From Psychromonas aquimarina ATCC BAA-1526 (lineage in GTDB: Bacteria; Pseudomonadota; Gammaproteobacteria; Enterobacterales; Psychromonadaceae), in contig NZ_AUAM01000010.1 of assembly GCF_000428725.1 (NCBI RefSeq), positions 102,772-166,771 of the forward strand: a stretch of 64,000 nt of DNA, given 5' to 3'. Shown in pieces: positions 27,837 through 37,454 of this stretch. Position 1 is the first letter of the stretch. The number at the start of each line of letters is the position of its first letter. A model generated the notes under the pieces. That model was not told where the DNA came from, did no database searches, and worked only from the letters and a program-made list of their open reading frames with translations. The position numbers and the translations under genes were made by a program.

Positions 27837-28766
27837 TTAATCTCTCATATTCCGCCAGTATTCAATTAAATAACGCGAAATAGAATCAACTCTCGATAAT
27901 TTAAAACCTGCGCTTTCATCGCCCCACTCAGCAAAAGAGTTCAGCTCATCACGGGAAAACCAGCGGGCATCATCTAGTTCCTCTTTATCAACCAGAATCT
28001 TTTCACTGCAGGCATCGGCAATAAAACCTAACATAATCGATGATGGAAATGGCCAGGGCTGTGAGGTTATGTACTGCACGTTATTAACGTGAATACCAGA
28101 CTCTTCCTGCACTTCCCGGGCGACGGCAGTTTCTAACGTTTCCCCGGGATCCACAAAACCGGCCAGGGTTGAATACACGCCGTCCGGCCATGCGGCCTGA
28201 CGGCCGAGCAGACAGCGCTCAACACCATCGGCAAAAGTCTTTCTAACAATCATGATCACTGCCGGATCAGTACGCGGAAATGTTTGATGAGCACACTCTG
28301 GACTGCGGCATACTCGAGAATGCCCTGCTTCCACTAGTTGATTTGCACTGCCGCAGCGCGGGCAGAAACCATGCATTCGATGCCAGAAACATAATGCCCG
28401 AGCGAGTGCCAGTATTGATGCACACTGGTTATCAAGCACCACGGCTAGTTTACGCAGATCAATAAATTCACCCTGTGATAAAAAAACAGCCAGAGCCCCT
28501 TGCTCAGCATGAGTTAAATCCAAAACAAAGTAAGGTCTGTTATTGTTATTTTCATCAATACCTAAAAACACTGCATTGTCTAAATTCAGATGCTCTACTG
28601 CCTCAAATGTTACAAACAGCGCCGCGTTATCCTCCCGGCTAAAGTAGTTTTGATCTGAATGGAGCAGCACCCAGCAGCTGTTACTGTTTCTCTGACTCTC
28701 TAACCATTGCGGATTTTTGCGCTGATTAGAACAGCGGTTAAGCTGCATTTCACTATATTTAAGCAT
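27837..28766 (-). CDS. nudC: NADH pyrophosphatase / NAD-capped RNA hydrolase
   Basis: A 309-residue Nudix hydrolase with the NudC layout. An N-terminal domain precedes a zinc ribbon (FCPRCGSA ... CRSPECAH), then the Nudix box GFVDPGETLETAVAREVQEE, then the SQPWPFPSSIMLGF motif typical of NADH-specific members. It cleaves NADH, and NAD caps on RNA 5' ends, to NMN plus AMP. The N-terminus is about 50 residues longer than in E. coli (257 aa). ATG 28766 is preceded by AGGA at 7 nt; the GTG one codon earlier is less likely. Confidence 0.9.
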   Translation of the reverse strand: MLKYSEMQLNRCSNQRKNPQWLESQRNSNSCWVLLHSDQNYFSREDNAALFVTFEAVEHLNLDNAVFLGIDENNNNRPYFVLDLTHAEQGALAVFLSQGEFIDLRKLAVVLDNQCASILALARALCFWHRMHGFCPRCGSANQLVEAGHSRVCRSPECAHQTFPRTDPAVIMIVRKTFADGVERCLLGRQAAWPDGVYSTLAGFVDPGETLETAVAREVQEESGIHVNNVQYITSQPWPFPSSIMLGFIADACSEKILVDKEELDDARWFSRDELNSFAEWGDESAGFKLSRVDSISRYLIEYWRNMRD

Positions 28767-28769
28767 CAC

Positions 28770-29130
28770 TTTTTCCTGATTTATAACGACAGAGGCCTGT
28801 TTTCAACCCGAAGCAGTCCGTAAATAATGTCCTACACCATAACACCACGACACAAAATGCCGCAAAGGATTTTCACTGACTGCCATGCTTAGTAAATGAC
28901 GATTCAGATCATGTTTCTAATCCGGCAGTAGATATGTGCTGCTTTTCATATAAATGTGCAATTTTCTGTCCTTTTCTGCAGTTGTATATTAGTGACGAAA
29001 TCAAGCATAAACAGAACGAAAGCTTAGTTAATTTGTACTACAGGCACGAAGCCGGATAAAACAAAAGGGAAGCAGGTTGATTAGGTTTATTGAGCTGTAA
29101 TTTTTTCTACAAAATAGATAGGAATAAAAA
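28770..29130. other. Intergenic region between nudC and the porin gene
   Basis: About 360 bases between divergent genes. No ORF, repeat or clear operator was seen. It should hold both promoters. Confidence 0.5.
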
Positions 29131-30339
29131 ATGTTCACAAAGAAACTATTGATCACATCAATTCTTGCCTCCGTAACTGCTTCACCTGTTTTGGCTAAAG
29201 AAGAGAATGAAGATTTTAAAAACAAAGAGATACAATCTATTGAGAATGAGCAGTTCACAGACGGCAGGCAAAAAGATGATGCAGATCTTTACGCGTTGAA
29301 TGTAAGTAAAGAGGATAGCGAAAAAATCCGTAAAAAGAATGAAAAAAAAGATGAACCCATTGAATTATACGGTCAGGTAGCTATTTCAATGTTCAGTTTT
29401 GCAGAAGACGGCAAAGACACAGTGAACCGTATTGAAAATGAATCACGTATCGGTTTCCGAGGCGAAAAAGAGATGGCCCGCGCGCCTAAACTGGTCTGGC
29501 AGATTGAAGGCAATAATGTCGGCTGGAGCGATAACGAAGGTGACGGACAATTTGGTCTGCGTGATACCTATGCAGGCTTTACTGATGAAAAATGGGGGCT
29601 GATCAGGTTCGGCCGCTTTACCACACCGCTGTACGATATTGTTGACTGGCCATACTCAAATCCAGGCTTAGGTAATGTCTTTGACTGGGGGGCAGATATT
29701 GAAGGCGGTGCAAATTACGAGCGTCAGTCAGATCAGATCAGCTGGAAGAGTCCAGTCTGGTCAGGTGTCTCTGTCGTGGCGGCAGTCGGCCGCGGTAATA
29801 ACCCCAATGACTCCGACAGTAACTTTATCGGCGGTTCGGCGCATTACACCGGGGGCCCGCTAAAGCTGCATTTAGGTTATGAGCACGGCACAGGCCGTCT
29901 GGTAAACGTAGAAGATACATCTGGTGAAACGGACGGCAAAACAGCACAATCGGAATACACCACTTACATTGCAGGTTATGAATTGAACTTTAAAAACGGC
30001 ATCGGTTTATTTGGTGCTTATAAAGTTATGACAGCTGAATACTCAGATTACAGCAGTGAATCTCTGAAATCTGAAATCGGCGAGGCTCAAGATCAGACTG
30101 CATATTCTGTCGGCGCATTATACTCAACGGGTTACTGGCAGTTTAAAATAGGTTATGCGGCCAACAGCGATCTGGAGATTGACAGTGTAAAAGTTGCTGA
30201 TACTGCAGATAACGTTATTTCTGGTCAGGCAATGTACTTTATTGATGATGACGCCATTGTTTATCTTCGTCTTAAAGCCATGGAGCTGGACAGCGTAGAC
30301 TTCACTGAAGCGCGTTTAGGACTTGAATACTACTTTTAA
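29131..30339 (+). CDS. Outer-membrane porin with a charged N-terminal extension
   Basis: A 402-residue trimeric-type porin with signal peptide MFTKKLLITSILASVTASPVLA, porin strands starting IELYGQVAISMF, and terminal LEYYF with the Phe needed for BAM assembly. PEFGG-type loop residues are not obvious, but GLRDTYAGF and WGLIRFGRFTTPLYDI are typical of this family. Between the signal peptide and the first strand lie about 60 residues rich in Lys, Glu and Asp (for example KEDSEKIRKKNEKKDE). This extra region is probably helical and periplasmic. The gene stands beside an mng-like sugar locus, so it may admit that substrate. Confidence 0.88.
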   Translation: MFTKKLLITSILASVTASPVLAKEENEDFKNKEIQSIENEQFTDGRQKDDADLYALNVSKEDSEKIRKKNEKKDEPIELYGQVAISMFSFAEDGKDTVNRIENESRIGFRGEKEMARAPKLVWQIEGNNVGWSDNEGDGQFGLRDTYAGFTDEKWGLIRFGRFTTPLYDIVDWPYSNPGLGNVFDWGADIEGGANYERQSDQISWKSPVWSGVSVVAAVGRGNNPNDSDSNFIGGSAHYTGGPLKLHLGYEHGTGRLVNVEDTSGETDGKTAQSEYTTYIAGYELNFKNGIGLFGAYKVMTAEYSDYSSESLKSEIGEAQDQTAYSVGALYSTGYWQFKIGYAANSDLEIDSVKVADTADNVISGQAMYFIDDDAIVYLRLKAMELDSVDFTEARLGLEYYF

Positions 30340-30358
30340 GCATTTAAATTATACCCGC

Positions 30359-30384
30359 GCGAAGTGTGTTCCGCTGCACTTCGC
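30359..30384 (+). terminator. Hairpin after the porin gene
   Basis: GCGAAGTG and CACTTCGC arms lie about 20 nt after the porin stop and are followed by an A/T-rich stretch. It is probably the porin terminator. Confidence 0.5.
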
Positions 30385-30495
30385 CGCAATTAAAAAATTT
30401 ACAATATCTCCCTCTTAAATATCATTTTCCAGCCTTGCAGTGAAAGTATTTTCGTTATAAGTTATCTTGATTATATCTTATGAAACGAGGGTTAA

Positions 30496-31290
30496 ATGAA
30501 TAAAGATTTCCAGCTGCTGTTTGAATATGCCCGTATAAAATTTACCTCTGCAGACAATAAAATTGCAGACTACTTTCTAGCACGTAAGCCGGTAAAAAAT
30601 ATCGAAGAACTGGCCCTTGTGATCGGCGTATCAACCGCTTCAATCACCCGTTTCTGTAAAAAAATCGGACTCAATAACTTCAAAGAGTTTCTGTTTATCT
30701 ACCAGCAGCAACTGGATCAGGAATCCCCGCAGCAGAGCATGAAATTAAACGGACTGCATAACGATTATATTGATATGCTCCAGCAGTTTGATAAACGCTT
30801 CGATAAAGAGCTGATTGCAGAGTTCAGCTCTATTATCGGGAGGCATGATGTTATCCATATTTTCGGCTCAGGATACAGCGCATTAGCAGGCGCTGATTTT
30901 AAATTCCGCTTCACCCGCTTAGGCAAGTTTGTCGAAGTAGTGCAGGATAACGATTCAATGCGCATGCTCAGCTCTATCTTAAAACCCGGTGCGCTGGTTA
31001 TTTTACTGTCGTTAAAGGGTAAAAATGCGGCTATGCTGAATTACGCTAAAGATATGAAACAAAAAGGAATAACCGTTCTGTGCATTACCGCGAATGAGAA
31101 GTCAAAACTTATCAGCACTGCGGATTTGACTCTGCTAACCGCTTCTTTACAGGGCGAGGAGTCAACGGGCATGATTTCAGGGCAGATGCCGATCCTGATG
31201 GCAGTCGATTACATCTATTCTCAATACGTTCACGATAACAGAGATTCAATTCAAAACTGGGTGGCTACCGAGCAGATTTTTGCCCAGTAA
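30496..31290 (+). CDS. MurR/RpiR-family transcriptional regulator
   Basis: A 264-residue sugar-phosphate-responsive regulator. The N-terminal HTH (residues 20-75) contains VIGVSTASITRFCKKIGLNNFKEF in two overlapping parts. The SIS domain (about 110-240) has IHIFGSGYSALAGADFKFRF and VILLSLKGKNAAML. RpiR proteins repress or activate sugar catabolic genes and sense phosphosugars in the SIS fold. It lies convergent to the mannosidase gene and follows the porin, and probably controls the mng-like locus. A GAGGG lies just upstream of the start. Confidence 0.88.
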   Translation: MNKDFQLLFEYARIKFTSADNKIADYFLARKPVKNIEELALVIGVSTASITRFCKKIGLNNFKEFLFIYQQQLDQESPQQSMKLNGLHNDYIDMLQQFDKRFDKELIAEFSSIIGRHDVIHIFGSGYSALAGADFKFRFTRLGKFVEVVQDNDSMRMLSSILKPGALVILLSLKGKNAAMLNYAKDMKQKGITVLCITANEKSKLISTADLTLLTASLQGEESTGMISGQMPILMAVDYIYSQYVHDNRDSIQNWVATEQIFAQ

Positions 31291-31302
31291 TAAGTCTAAA
31301 AA

Positions 31303-31336
31303 AACTCTACTTCAAGAAACTGCTTGAAGTAGAGTT
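31303..31336. terminator. Shared terminator between rpiR-type gene and mannosidase gene
   Basis: A perfect 14-bp stem (AACTCTACTTCAAG / CTTGAAGTAGAGTT) with a 6-nt loop lies between convergent genes. The A-run before it serves the minus strand as a T-run; the plus strand also has T/A-rich DNA beyond. Confidence 0.75.
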
Positions 31337-31343
31337 CGTTAAT

Positions 31344-34001
31344 TTAAAAACTACACCTGAAGGTTTTTATCTGCTTGGCGGCAAAGGCTTTCAAGTTAAC
31401 TTTTCCTTTAACAAAACAGATCGCTGACACTGCATTTTCCAGCAAATCGGTTTCGATAATAGAGTTAACCGAGTCCGGCAGAGAAATGCTTCCTGGCTCT
31501 CTAACGGTTTCACTGCCGGGATTATATAAACGGATAATAAAACCATTACCGTCATCAGCCGGTTTTAAGGCACTCACCACCAGCTCCGGACAGTCAATTA
31601 AACAGCCGCTATAACTGTCTGCAATTTTTTCCGCTAAGGGATGCATTACAAAATATTTCAGGGTGTTGGTAAACTGATTGAGTGACTGATTCTGATAATA
31701 AAGCGGCTTAACCGAATACTGCTGCCATTGACGCTGCAGAGATGCCGGTTTAAATTCAGACTCAATCAACAGAGCACAGTCAAAATGTATATTTCCCTGC
31801 ATCTGACTGTCCGGCGTAGCAATATATTTAAACTGCTGCCCAGATGCAATGCCCGGCCGGCGCTGCAGATCCGGTTTTCCTAACCAGCCCACACAGCGGA
31901 ACAGGGTCAGCGCCAGTTTATTATCAGCTAAAACTTCATACTCCTTACCACCCTGTGTAAACAGGGTTAAACTGCAGTTTTTATCATGCATATTCACAAA
32001 GTGCAGCATAGGATAAATAGGGCTCGGCTCCTCTTTCCAGCCGACGGCAGACCAGTTAAACAGATGTTCACTTTCATTAACACGTTCCACCGTGCCGAAC
32101 GGTGTATCAGCCCAGCTTGTTCTAGTGCTTATCGGCGCAGTAACAACCAGCTGCATACGGTGATCCAGCACCTGATTATCAAACTCTGCTTCAATCAGCA
32201 GCGGGCAGCCCTGCTGCGAAGCACCTTCGCTCTGTAAACGAAAAGCCAGCTTATAAGTGATATTACCGTTAAGCTCTTTATTACGGCGCGCAGCTAAATC
32301 CTTAGGCAGAGCCCACTCCCCTTCAACAAACAGGGTTTGCGACTGAGAGCCTTTTGTTACTGATACTCTCGCCTGCGACCAGTTAAGTGCTAATAACCAG
32401 TCATGCTCCGGAGGCGAGTAGTCATAGGTATCGCCGTCGTCTCCCATATTATGCAGAGCGATACAGTCCGGCCAGCAGCGCTGCTGACACTTATCAAGCA
32501 GAGTAAACTGCCCGTCTTTACAGGTTAACTGGTAATGAGCATTACCGATTTGTGCTTCCCGACACTCAGCAGTAAGCGGCATTATGCTTTCTTGTACAGG
32601 TTTATCTAACTCAGTGACCTGCAGGCTGACAAAAGAAGAGGCGCCGAGCGGGTAAATAAACTCGATATCACTCTGATAATAATATTTATCCGGATCATTA
32701 TCGGCAGCATCTTTCTGAATCGTGCCGCGGTAGCATTTCTCCGACTTTAGACAGTCAAACTCAATCTGCTTACCATCGCTGTCTGTTAATAAAAAGTATT
32801 GCGACTGTGTTGATATATTAACGTTAACGACCTGCTCACGCGCATAAGGCAGCGTATTAAAAATCGTCAGACGCCCGTCAATACCGCCCTGCTGTGACTC
32901 GGCAATTTTGCGCACTAAATAATCGACAGCTGAGCCGGACATCTGATCCGCCTGCTCATAACGTGCAGCTATAATCTTATTGGTTTTATCCGTATTACAG
33001 CCTCCTGCACTGTCATGGGCATGGTTACGCATAATCACTTTCCAGATATTACCTAGTAAACAAGGCTTTGAGGCAATGCCTAAGCTGCCTGCCATTACCA
33101 TCAGAGGCTCCAGCTGATAACTTAAACGTCGTTCAATACGGTCATTAAGGTACTTATGATCGTAGCGCGATGAATATATTGAACGGTGAATTTTGGAAAC
33201 CTGGCCGTCAATCATCTCGCCGCGGATTTCAGGAAGATCCAGCTCCTCTGCCTGAATCGCTTCAAACAGCTGCTGATAGCTGCTTTCCTTCAGAAAATAA
33301 TCGGCATTATTGTGATTACAAAGCGCAATACGGCTTTTAATATTGGTATCGATATAACGCTGGTCACCGCCCAAAGGTACTGCCACATGATTTGCTAATG
33401 TGCCCTCGGCAGACAACTCGCATAAAGATGCCGGATCATCAAAATCAATAATATATGATCCGGTAAAGTAGCCGTTTTTAATATTGTAAGCCAGCACCCT
33501 GCTGCCGTCTTCACAGGACCAGTTAAACTCCCGGCTGGCACAGAGATCGCTGCATAACCCCCGCCAGAATACGGTTTTATCAATGCCGACACCCCGGTAT
33601 ATTTTAGGCATATCAATGCTCTGACCAAATGAGTCCGGTACATAACCGATTTTCATTACCCGGCCGTATTTTTCCCCTAAACGAATACCGCAGGCCAGAT
33701 TACGGACTATCGACTCCCCGCCGATAATCAGCTGATCCGTCTGCGTATACCAGGGGCCGATAACCAGCTTTCCCGATTCAACTAACGCTGTAAATCTCTG
33801 TGTCTGCTCCGGGCACTGCTCCAGGTAATCCTCAACAATGCTTAACTGACCGTCCAGTAAATAACTGTCTGTCTCGCCGCTCTCCAGACTGCTCATTACC
33901 TCCTCCATGTGGTAAATAAGCTGAATCAGAGACTCATGGGTCGAGAAATACCATTCAAAATCCCAATGAGTATGCGCTATAACGTGAAATGTTTTTTTCA
34001 T
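31344..34001 (-). CDS. GH38 alpha-mannosidase, MngB-like (mannosylglycerate hydrolase)
   Basis: An 885-residue family 38 glycosidase (E. coli MngB is about 877). The N-terminus has HVIAHTHWDFEWYFSTHESL (zinc-binding His and Asp) and then GYVPDSFGQSIDMPKIYRG with the family's catalytic Asp region. A central NHAHDSAGGCN contributes further zinc/substrate residues, and the C-terminal part is a beta-rich domain. Encoded after PTS IIBC and IIA genes, it probably splits the phosphorylated import product of 2-O-alpha-mannosylglycerate or a related mannoside into mannose-6-phosphate and aglycone in the cytosol. Substrate is inferred from the mng operon of E. coli; other alpha-mannosides are possible. 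Confidence 0.88.
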   Translation of the reverse strand: MKKTFHVIAHTHWDFEWYFSTHESLIQLIYHMEEVMSSLESGETDSYLLDGQLSIVEDYLEQCPEQTQRFTALVESGKLVIGPWYTQTDQLIIGGESIVRNLACGIRLGEKYGRVMKIGYVPDSFGQSIDMPKIYRGVGIDKTVFWRGLCSDLCASREFNWSCEDGSRVLAYNIKNGYFTGSYIIDFDDPASLCELSAEGTLANHVAVPLGGDQRYIDTNIKSRIALCNHNNADYFLKESSYQQLFEAIQAEELDLPEIRGEMIDGQVSKIHRSIYSSRYDHKYLNDRIERRLSYQLEPLMVMAGSLGIASKPCLLGNIWKVIMRNHAHDSAGGCNTDKTNKIIAARYEQADQMSGSAVDYLVRKIAESQQGGIDGRLTIFNTLPYAREQVVNVNISTQSQYFLLTDSDGKQIEFDCLKSEKCYRGTIQKDAADNDPDKYYYQSDIEFIYPLGASSFVSLQVTELDKPVQESIMPLTAECREAQIGNAHYQLTCKDGQFTLLDKCQQRCWPDCIALHNMGDDGDTYDYSPPEHDWLLALNWSQARVSVTKGSQSQTLFVEGEWALPKDLAARRNKELNGNITYKLAFRLQSEGASQQGCPLLIEAEFDNQVLDHRMQLVVTAPISTRTSWADTPFGTVERVNESEHLFNWSAVGWKEEPSPIYPMLHFVNMHDKNCSLTLFTQGGKEYEVLADNKLALTLFRCVGWLGKPDLQRRPGIASGQQFKYIATPDSQMQGNIHFDCALLIESEFKPASLQRQWQQYSVKPLYYQNQSLNQFTNTLKYFVMHPLAEKIADSYSGCLIDCPELVVSALKPADDGNGFIIRLYNPGSETVREPGSISLPDSVNSIIETDLLENAVSAICFVKGKVNLKAFAAKQIKTFRCSF

Positions 34002-34024
34002 ATCAATAACTCTCTACCTGACCA

Positions 34025-34471
34025 TTAAGCAATCGCATCTGCAATAACGCTTTCAACCTGTTTAATATCGCCCTGCTGCAGGGTTTCACGAAATGCGATC
34101 CGCATCATGCGCCGCGAAAGTTTAGTTAACATGCGGATGGAGGTTTCAGCCCCCTCTGCCGGAATGGTTAACGCCACAGCAGTATTAACTGGTGCCTCAT
34201 CCATGGTCTGCCATTCAATAGCATGCTTGAAACGCACCACAAATATTCCCGCATGTTTTACCGCTGCGTTTTTACAGTGCGGTGTTGCCATTCCTCCCAT
34301 CAGGCCGGTACTTGAATTCTTTTCGCGATCGAGTAATCCGGCATGATAAAGATCCGCATCAGCAACATAACCTAATGAAGCCGCATTCTGCGCAATAAAT
34401 GCCAAAGCCTGCTCTTTGTTTTTCGAGTGATCATCAATAATAAGATGGTTGTTATTAAATACAGTTTTCAT
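34025..34471 (-). CDS. PTS fructose/mannosylglycerate-type EIIA
   Basis: A 148-residue stand-alone EIIA of the fructose family (PTS_EIIA_2). The phosphorylated His lies in GMATPHCKNAAVKHAG near residue 65, after SSTGLMGG. It takes phosphate from HPr and passes it to the IIB domain encoded 9 nt upstream. In E. coli MngA the IIA, IIB and IIC domains are one chain; here IIA is separate. AAGGA precedes the ATG. Confidence 0.9.
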   Translation of the reverse strand: MKTVFNNNHLIIDDHSKNKEQALAFIAQNAASLGYVADADLYHAGLLDREKNSSTGLMGGMATPHCKNAAVKHAGIFVVRFKHAIEWQTMDEAPVNTAVALTIPAEGAETSIRMLTKLSRRMMRIAFRETLQQGDIKQVESVIADAIA

Positions 34472-34480
34472 AATTATTCC

Positions 34481-36010
34481 TTAAGTGGCTGCAGACGGCT
34501 GAGGCTGTGCTTCTGGCTCAGATACTTTAGTTTCTGATTTAGTTTCAACTTCGACTGGTTTTCGCCAGAAGCCGATAATCAGCGCTGTTAATGTAATACC
34601 GGCAAAGGTACACAGGATCCAGGTGACAAACGGAATTGGCTGCTCGATATAACCGACAAAGGTACCGATTGGAGAGCCGATACCGCCGTAAAATTTAACC
34701 CCTAAGAATCCAACTAAACCGCCCGCTAAAGCAGATCCGGCAACACTGGCGGTGATCATTTGAATCGGATTAGCGGCCGCAAACGGGATAGCCCCCTCAG
34801 TCACGCCGACTATGCCCATGCCGAAAGCGGAATCTGCAGAGACCTTTTCAGTGGTGGTAAATTTATTTTTAAACAGTTTTGAGGCCAGGAATATACCCAG
34901 GGGCGCAACAGAGATAGCCGCCTGAGCTGCCGTTCCCGGTACAAAATTAGCGCCTTCAATACCGTATTTAGCGACGGTATCGGTGAACACAGCAGTACCG
35001 AAAATCAATGCAGTTTTATTAACCGGTCCGCCGAAATCAAAACCTATCATCGCACCGATAATCGCACCGATAATAAAGGTTGAAGAGGAGTAATTGATAG
35101 TCAGCCAGTTTAATCCCTCATACATGCTGCTCATGCCGGCGGCAATCGGTCCGCCGATCATGTACTTCACCACAATCATAATAAAGAAGGTCGCGATTAA
35201 CGGTAAAATCATAATCGGCACAATCGGTTTCATAAATTTAGGCCAGGGAACCAGCTTTAAGTAACGCACAAAATAACCAACAATAAATGCCACTAAAATG
35301 GCCGATAAGAAACCGCCCCCGGTTTCAGTGCCTAAAAAATCCGCATCATTAGCGATATAAGCACCAATCATCGCGGGCGCTATTGCTGGTTTTGATGCTA
35401 TCGAATTGGCCACAAACCCGGCAAACAGCGGGATCATTAATAAAAAGCCGATCTGCCCGAGTTTAAACATGTGGAACATAAAATCACCGAGCGGATCGCT
35501 CTGATCAAATCCCCATGCAACCAGACGGCCCATATCATCTTTCTGAAAGGCAAATATATTCGCAATAGCTAACAATAAACCCGCCGAGATAACCATAGGC
35601 ACCATATAAGAAATGCCGCTCATCACATGCTGAATGAAACCATTTTCAGTGGTTTTACCTAATGTCACCCCGCCGACTTCTGTACCTTTCGCACCGAATA
35701 CCGTGCCCTCTTTAATCGCCACATCAACTAATGCCAGCGGATCATTGATAGCAACCTTAGGTCTTGTTTTGTAAACCTTTTTACCGCCGAAACGGGCCAT
35801 ATCGATTTCTATATCAGAAGCTAGAATAACCACATCAGCCTCAGCAATCTCCTGCTCAGTAAGAATATTTTCCGCGCCGATCGAGCCCTGCGTTTCAACT
35901 TTTATTGTAAAACCATGCTCCTCACCCGCGACTTCCAAGGCTTCAGCCGCCATATAGGTATGTGCGATCCCCGCCGCACAAGCGGTAATTGCCACTACAT
36001 TTCTGCTCAT
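34481..36010 (-). CDS. PTS fructose/mannosylglycerate-type EIIBC
   Basis: A 509-residue sugar permease. The IIB domain (residues 1-100) has the phospho-Cys in VAITACAAGIAHTYMAAEAL, and the IIC domain spans about 130-485 with some nine hydrophobic segments (for example GFDFGGPVNKTALIFGTAVF). It imports and phosphorylates its sugar. A Pro/Glu/Ser-rich tail of about 25 residues follows the last helix. It is first in an operon with IIA and the mannosidase; TGGAG precedes the start. The mannosidase argues for 2-O-alpha-mannosylglycerate or another mannoside rather than fructose. Confidence 0.9.
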   Translation of the reverse strand: MSRNVVAITACAAGIAHTYMAAEALEVAGEEHGFTIKVETQGSIGAENILTEQEIAEADVVILASDIEIDMARFGGKKVYKTRPKVAINDPLALVDVAIKEGTVFGAKGTEVGGVTLGKTTENGFIQHVMSGISYMVPMVISAGLLLAIANIFAFQKDDMGRLVAWGFDQSDPLGDFMFHMFKLGQIGFLLMIPLFAGFVANSIASKPAIAPAMIGAYIANDADFLGTETGGGFLSAILVAFIVGYFVRYLKLVPWPKFMKPIVPIMILPLIATFFIMIVVKYMIGGPIAAGMSSMYEGLNWLTINYSSSTFIIGAIIGAMIGFDFGGPVNKTALIFGTAVFTDTVAKYGIEGANFVPGTAAQAAISVAPLGIFLASKLFKNKFTTTEKVSADSAFGMGIVGVTEGAIPFAAANPIQMITASVAGSALAGGLVGFLGVKFYGGIGSPIGTFVGYIEQPIPFVTWILCTFAGITLTALIIGFWRKPVEVETKSETKVSEPEAQPQPSAAT

Positions 36011-36110
36011 TTGCTAACACTCCAGTAATAGATAATTTCAAATTTATTAAGCGCAGACATTGTGATAATTTTTTCCAAAAATTAACGAGATGAACATCAC
36101 AAACAAGAAT

Positions 36111-36132
36111 AAAGTGTAAAAATTTACACTTT
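36111..36132. promoter_or_regulatory. Palindromic operator candidate in the PTS/AraC divergent promoter
   Basis: Arms AAAGTGTAAA and TTTACACTTT are perfect inverted repeats around AA. The site is about 100 bp upstream of the IIBC gene and 120 bp upstream of the AraC-type gene, so one bound protein could control both. Confidence 0.5.
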
Positions 36133-36251
36133 GCGTTAGTTTTATATGCAATACTAGATAAAACAATGCAGTTATCAGCTCAAAACAGCTTTGTTGTAAG
36201 GTAAAGATGAAAATATTTTCATAATGATTTCGACAGAATTGGATAAATACA

Positions 36252-37178
36252 ATGATTGAAGCAGATACAGATCCGGCTTTTTGTCCAGATAAATACCATA
36301 GTGATGAGATACTCAATCTATTAAACAGTGTTATTAACGAATCACAGGCAGTTAAACGTGTCTATGCTGCGGGTAAAAGCAGCGGCATGCCGGAATTAGC
36401 CTGGAAGATAGATAATCCGCGTTTTGATATTGTCATCAGCGGCAGTATTGTTACCCGCTATTACGCTCCTGAAAAGGGCCATATTCAGCAGCGCCTCAAA
36501 GCCGGTGATGTTCTGTATATTCCAGAGTCTGCATGGAGTGAGCCGGCCTGGAAGGAAGAAGTTACCGTTCTCAGCTTTATTTTCAGCAGCCATAAAATAG
36601 GAGTGAGCTTACAAAAATGGAATGGTCAGCAGTTCACACAGCTGCAAAAGAAAACGCTAATTCGTCAGCATGAAAAAATAGGTAATGGTTTACTGCAGGC
36701 CTTAAATGAACTGTGCACTCATAAAGCGGATCACCATACCCCTGCCTTAGTTATCCGCTCTTTAATAAGCCATATTTCCATGCTGGGGGATGCCGCCGAC
36801 TGCCGCCCCAATCGTCAGAAAGAGTTATTTCAGCGTATTGCTCATTACATCGATAATAATTTCAGCGTCGCCTTAAGCCGGGAAATGATCAGTGAAAAAT
36901 TTTATATCTCGCCTAACTACATGTCCCATCTGTTCCAGCAGCAGGGAAATATCAGCTTTAAAGACTACCTGTGTGCGCTGCGCCTGACTAAAGCCCGCGA
37001 ATTATTACTGAATAATAATAACCGTATCAAAAATATTTCAGATTCATGCGGATTTTCCGGCAGTAACTACTTCTGCCGTTTATTCAAGCAGAAAACCGGA
37101 TTAACGCCCTCGCAGTACCGCTCAAGTGCGGCGGCGGCAATCACTGCTGATTTCCAGGCGCACGGGCAGACGCACTAG
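36252..37178 (+). CDS. AraC-family transcriptional regulator
   Basis: A 308-residue regulator. An N-terminal cupin-like sensing part (residues about 40-120, with VIPESAW-like turns such as GDVLYIPESAWSEPAW) precedes a C-terminal double HTH (about 195-295) with ISPNYMSHLFQQQG and IKNISDSCGFSGSNYFCRLFK. It is divergent from the PTS-mannosidase operon and so probably its activator. The locus therefore has two regulators, this one and the RpiR type. Confidence 0.85.
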   Translation: MIEADTDPAFCPDKYHSDEILNLLNSVINESQAVKRVYAAGKSSGMPELAWKIDNPRFDIVISGSIVTRYYAPEKGHIQQRLKAGDVLYIPESAWSEPAWKEEVTVLSFIFSSHKIGVSLQKWNGQQFTQLQKKTLIRQHEKIGNGLLQALNELCTHKADHHTPALVIRSLISHISMLGDAADCRPNRQKELFQRIAHYIDNNFSVALSREMISEKFYISPNYMSHLFQQQGNISFKDYLCALRLTKARELLLNNNNRIKNISDSCGFSGSNYFCRLFKQKTGLTPSQYRSSAAAAITADFQAHGQTH

Positions 37179-37206
37179 TTCATACCTGCGAGCCACTAAG
37201 TACAAT

Positions 37207-37350
37207 CTATGCATTACCACGCAGAGCATGGTAACGAGGTGTATACTGCCTCTAGCTCCCATGCGGAGCACTACTAGTTCCCATGCAGAACAATACTAGT
37301 TCCCACGCGAAGTAACACTAGTTCCCACGCTCCGCGTGGGAATTCATACT
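37207..37350. repeat. Palindromic intergenic repeat cluster (degenerate copies)
   Basis: One right half-unit (GCATTACCACGCAGAGCATGG at 37210) is followed by several left-type cores TAGTTCCCACGC/ATGC, the last complete (TTCCCACGCTCCGCGTGGGAA). Same family as the repeats at 40.2, 42.7, 43.9, 60.8, 61.2 and 62.3 kb. Confidence 0.8.
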
Positions 37351-37454
37351 CGCTAATCATTAAGCACAAAACGAAGTATTATATCTAGGCCTACGCATCT
37401 ACATCACCCCGCTATTTTCCAAACTCTGCTCGGAAAATAGCGATACTGCCGAAC

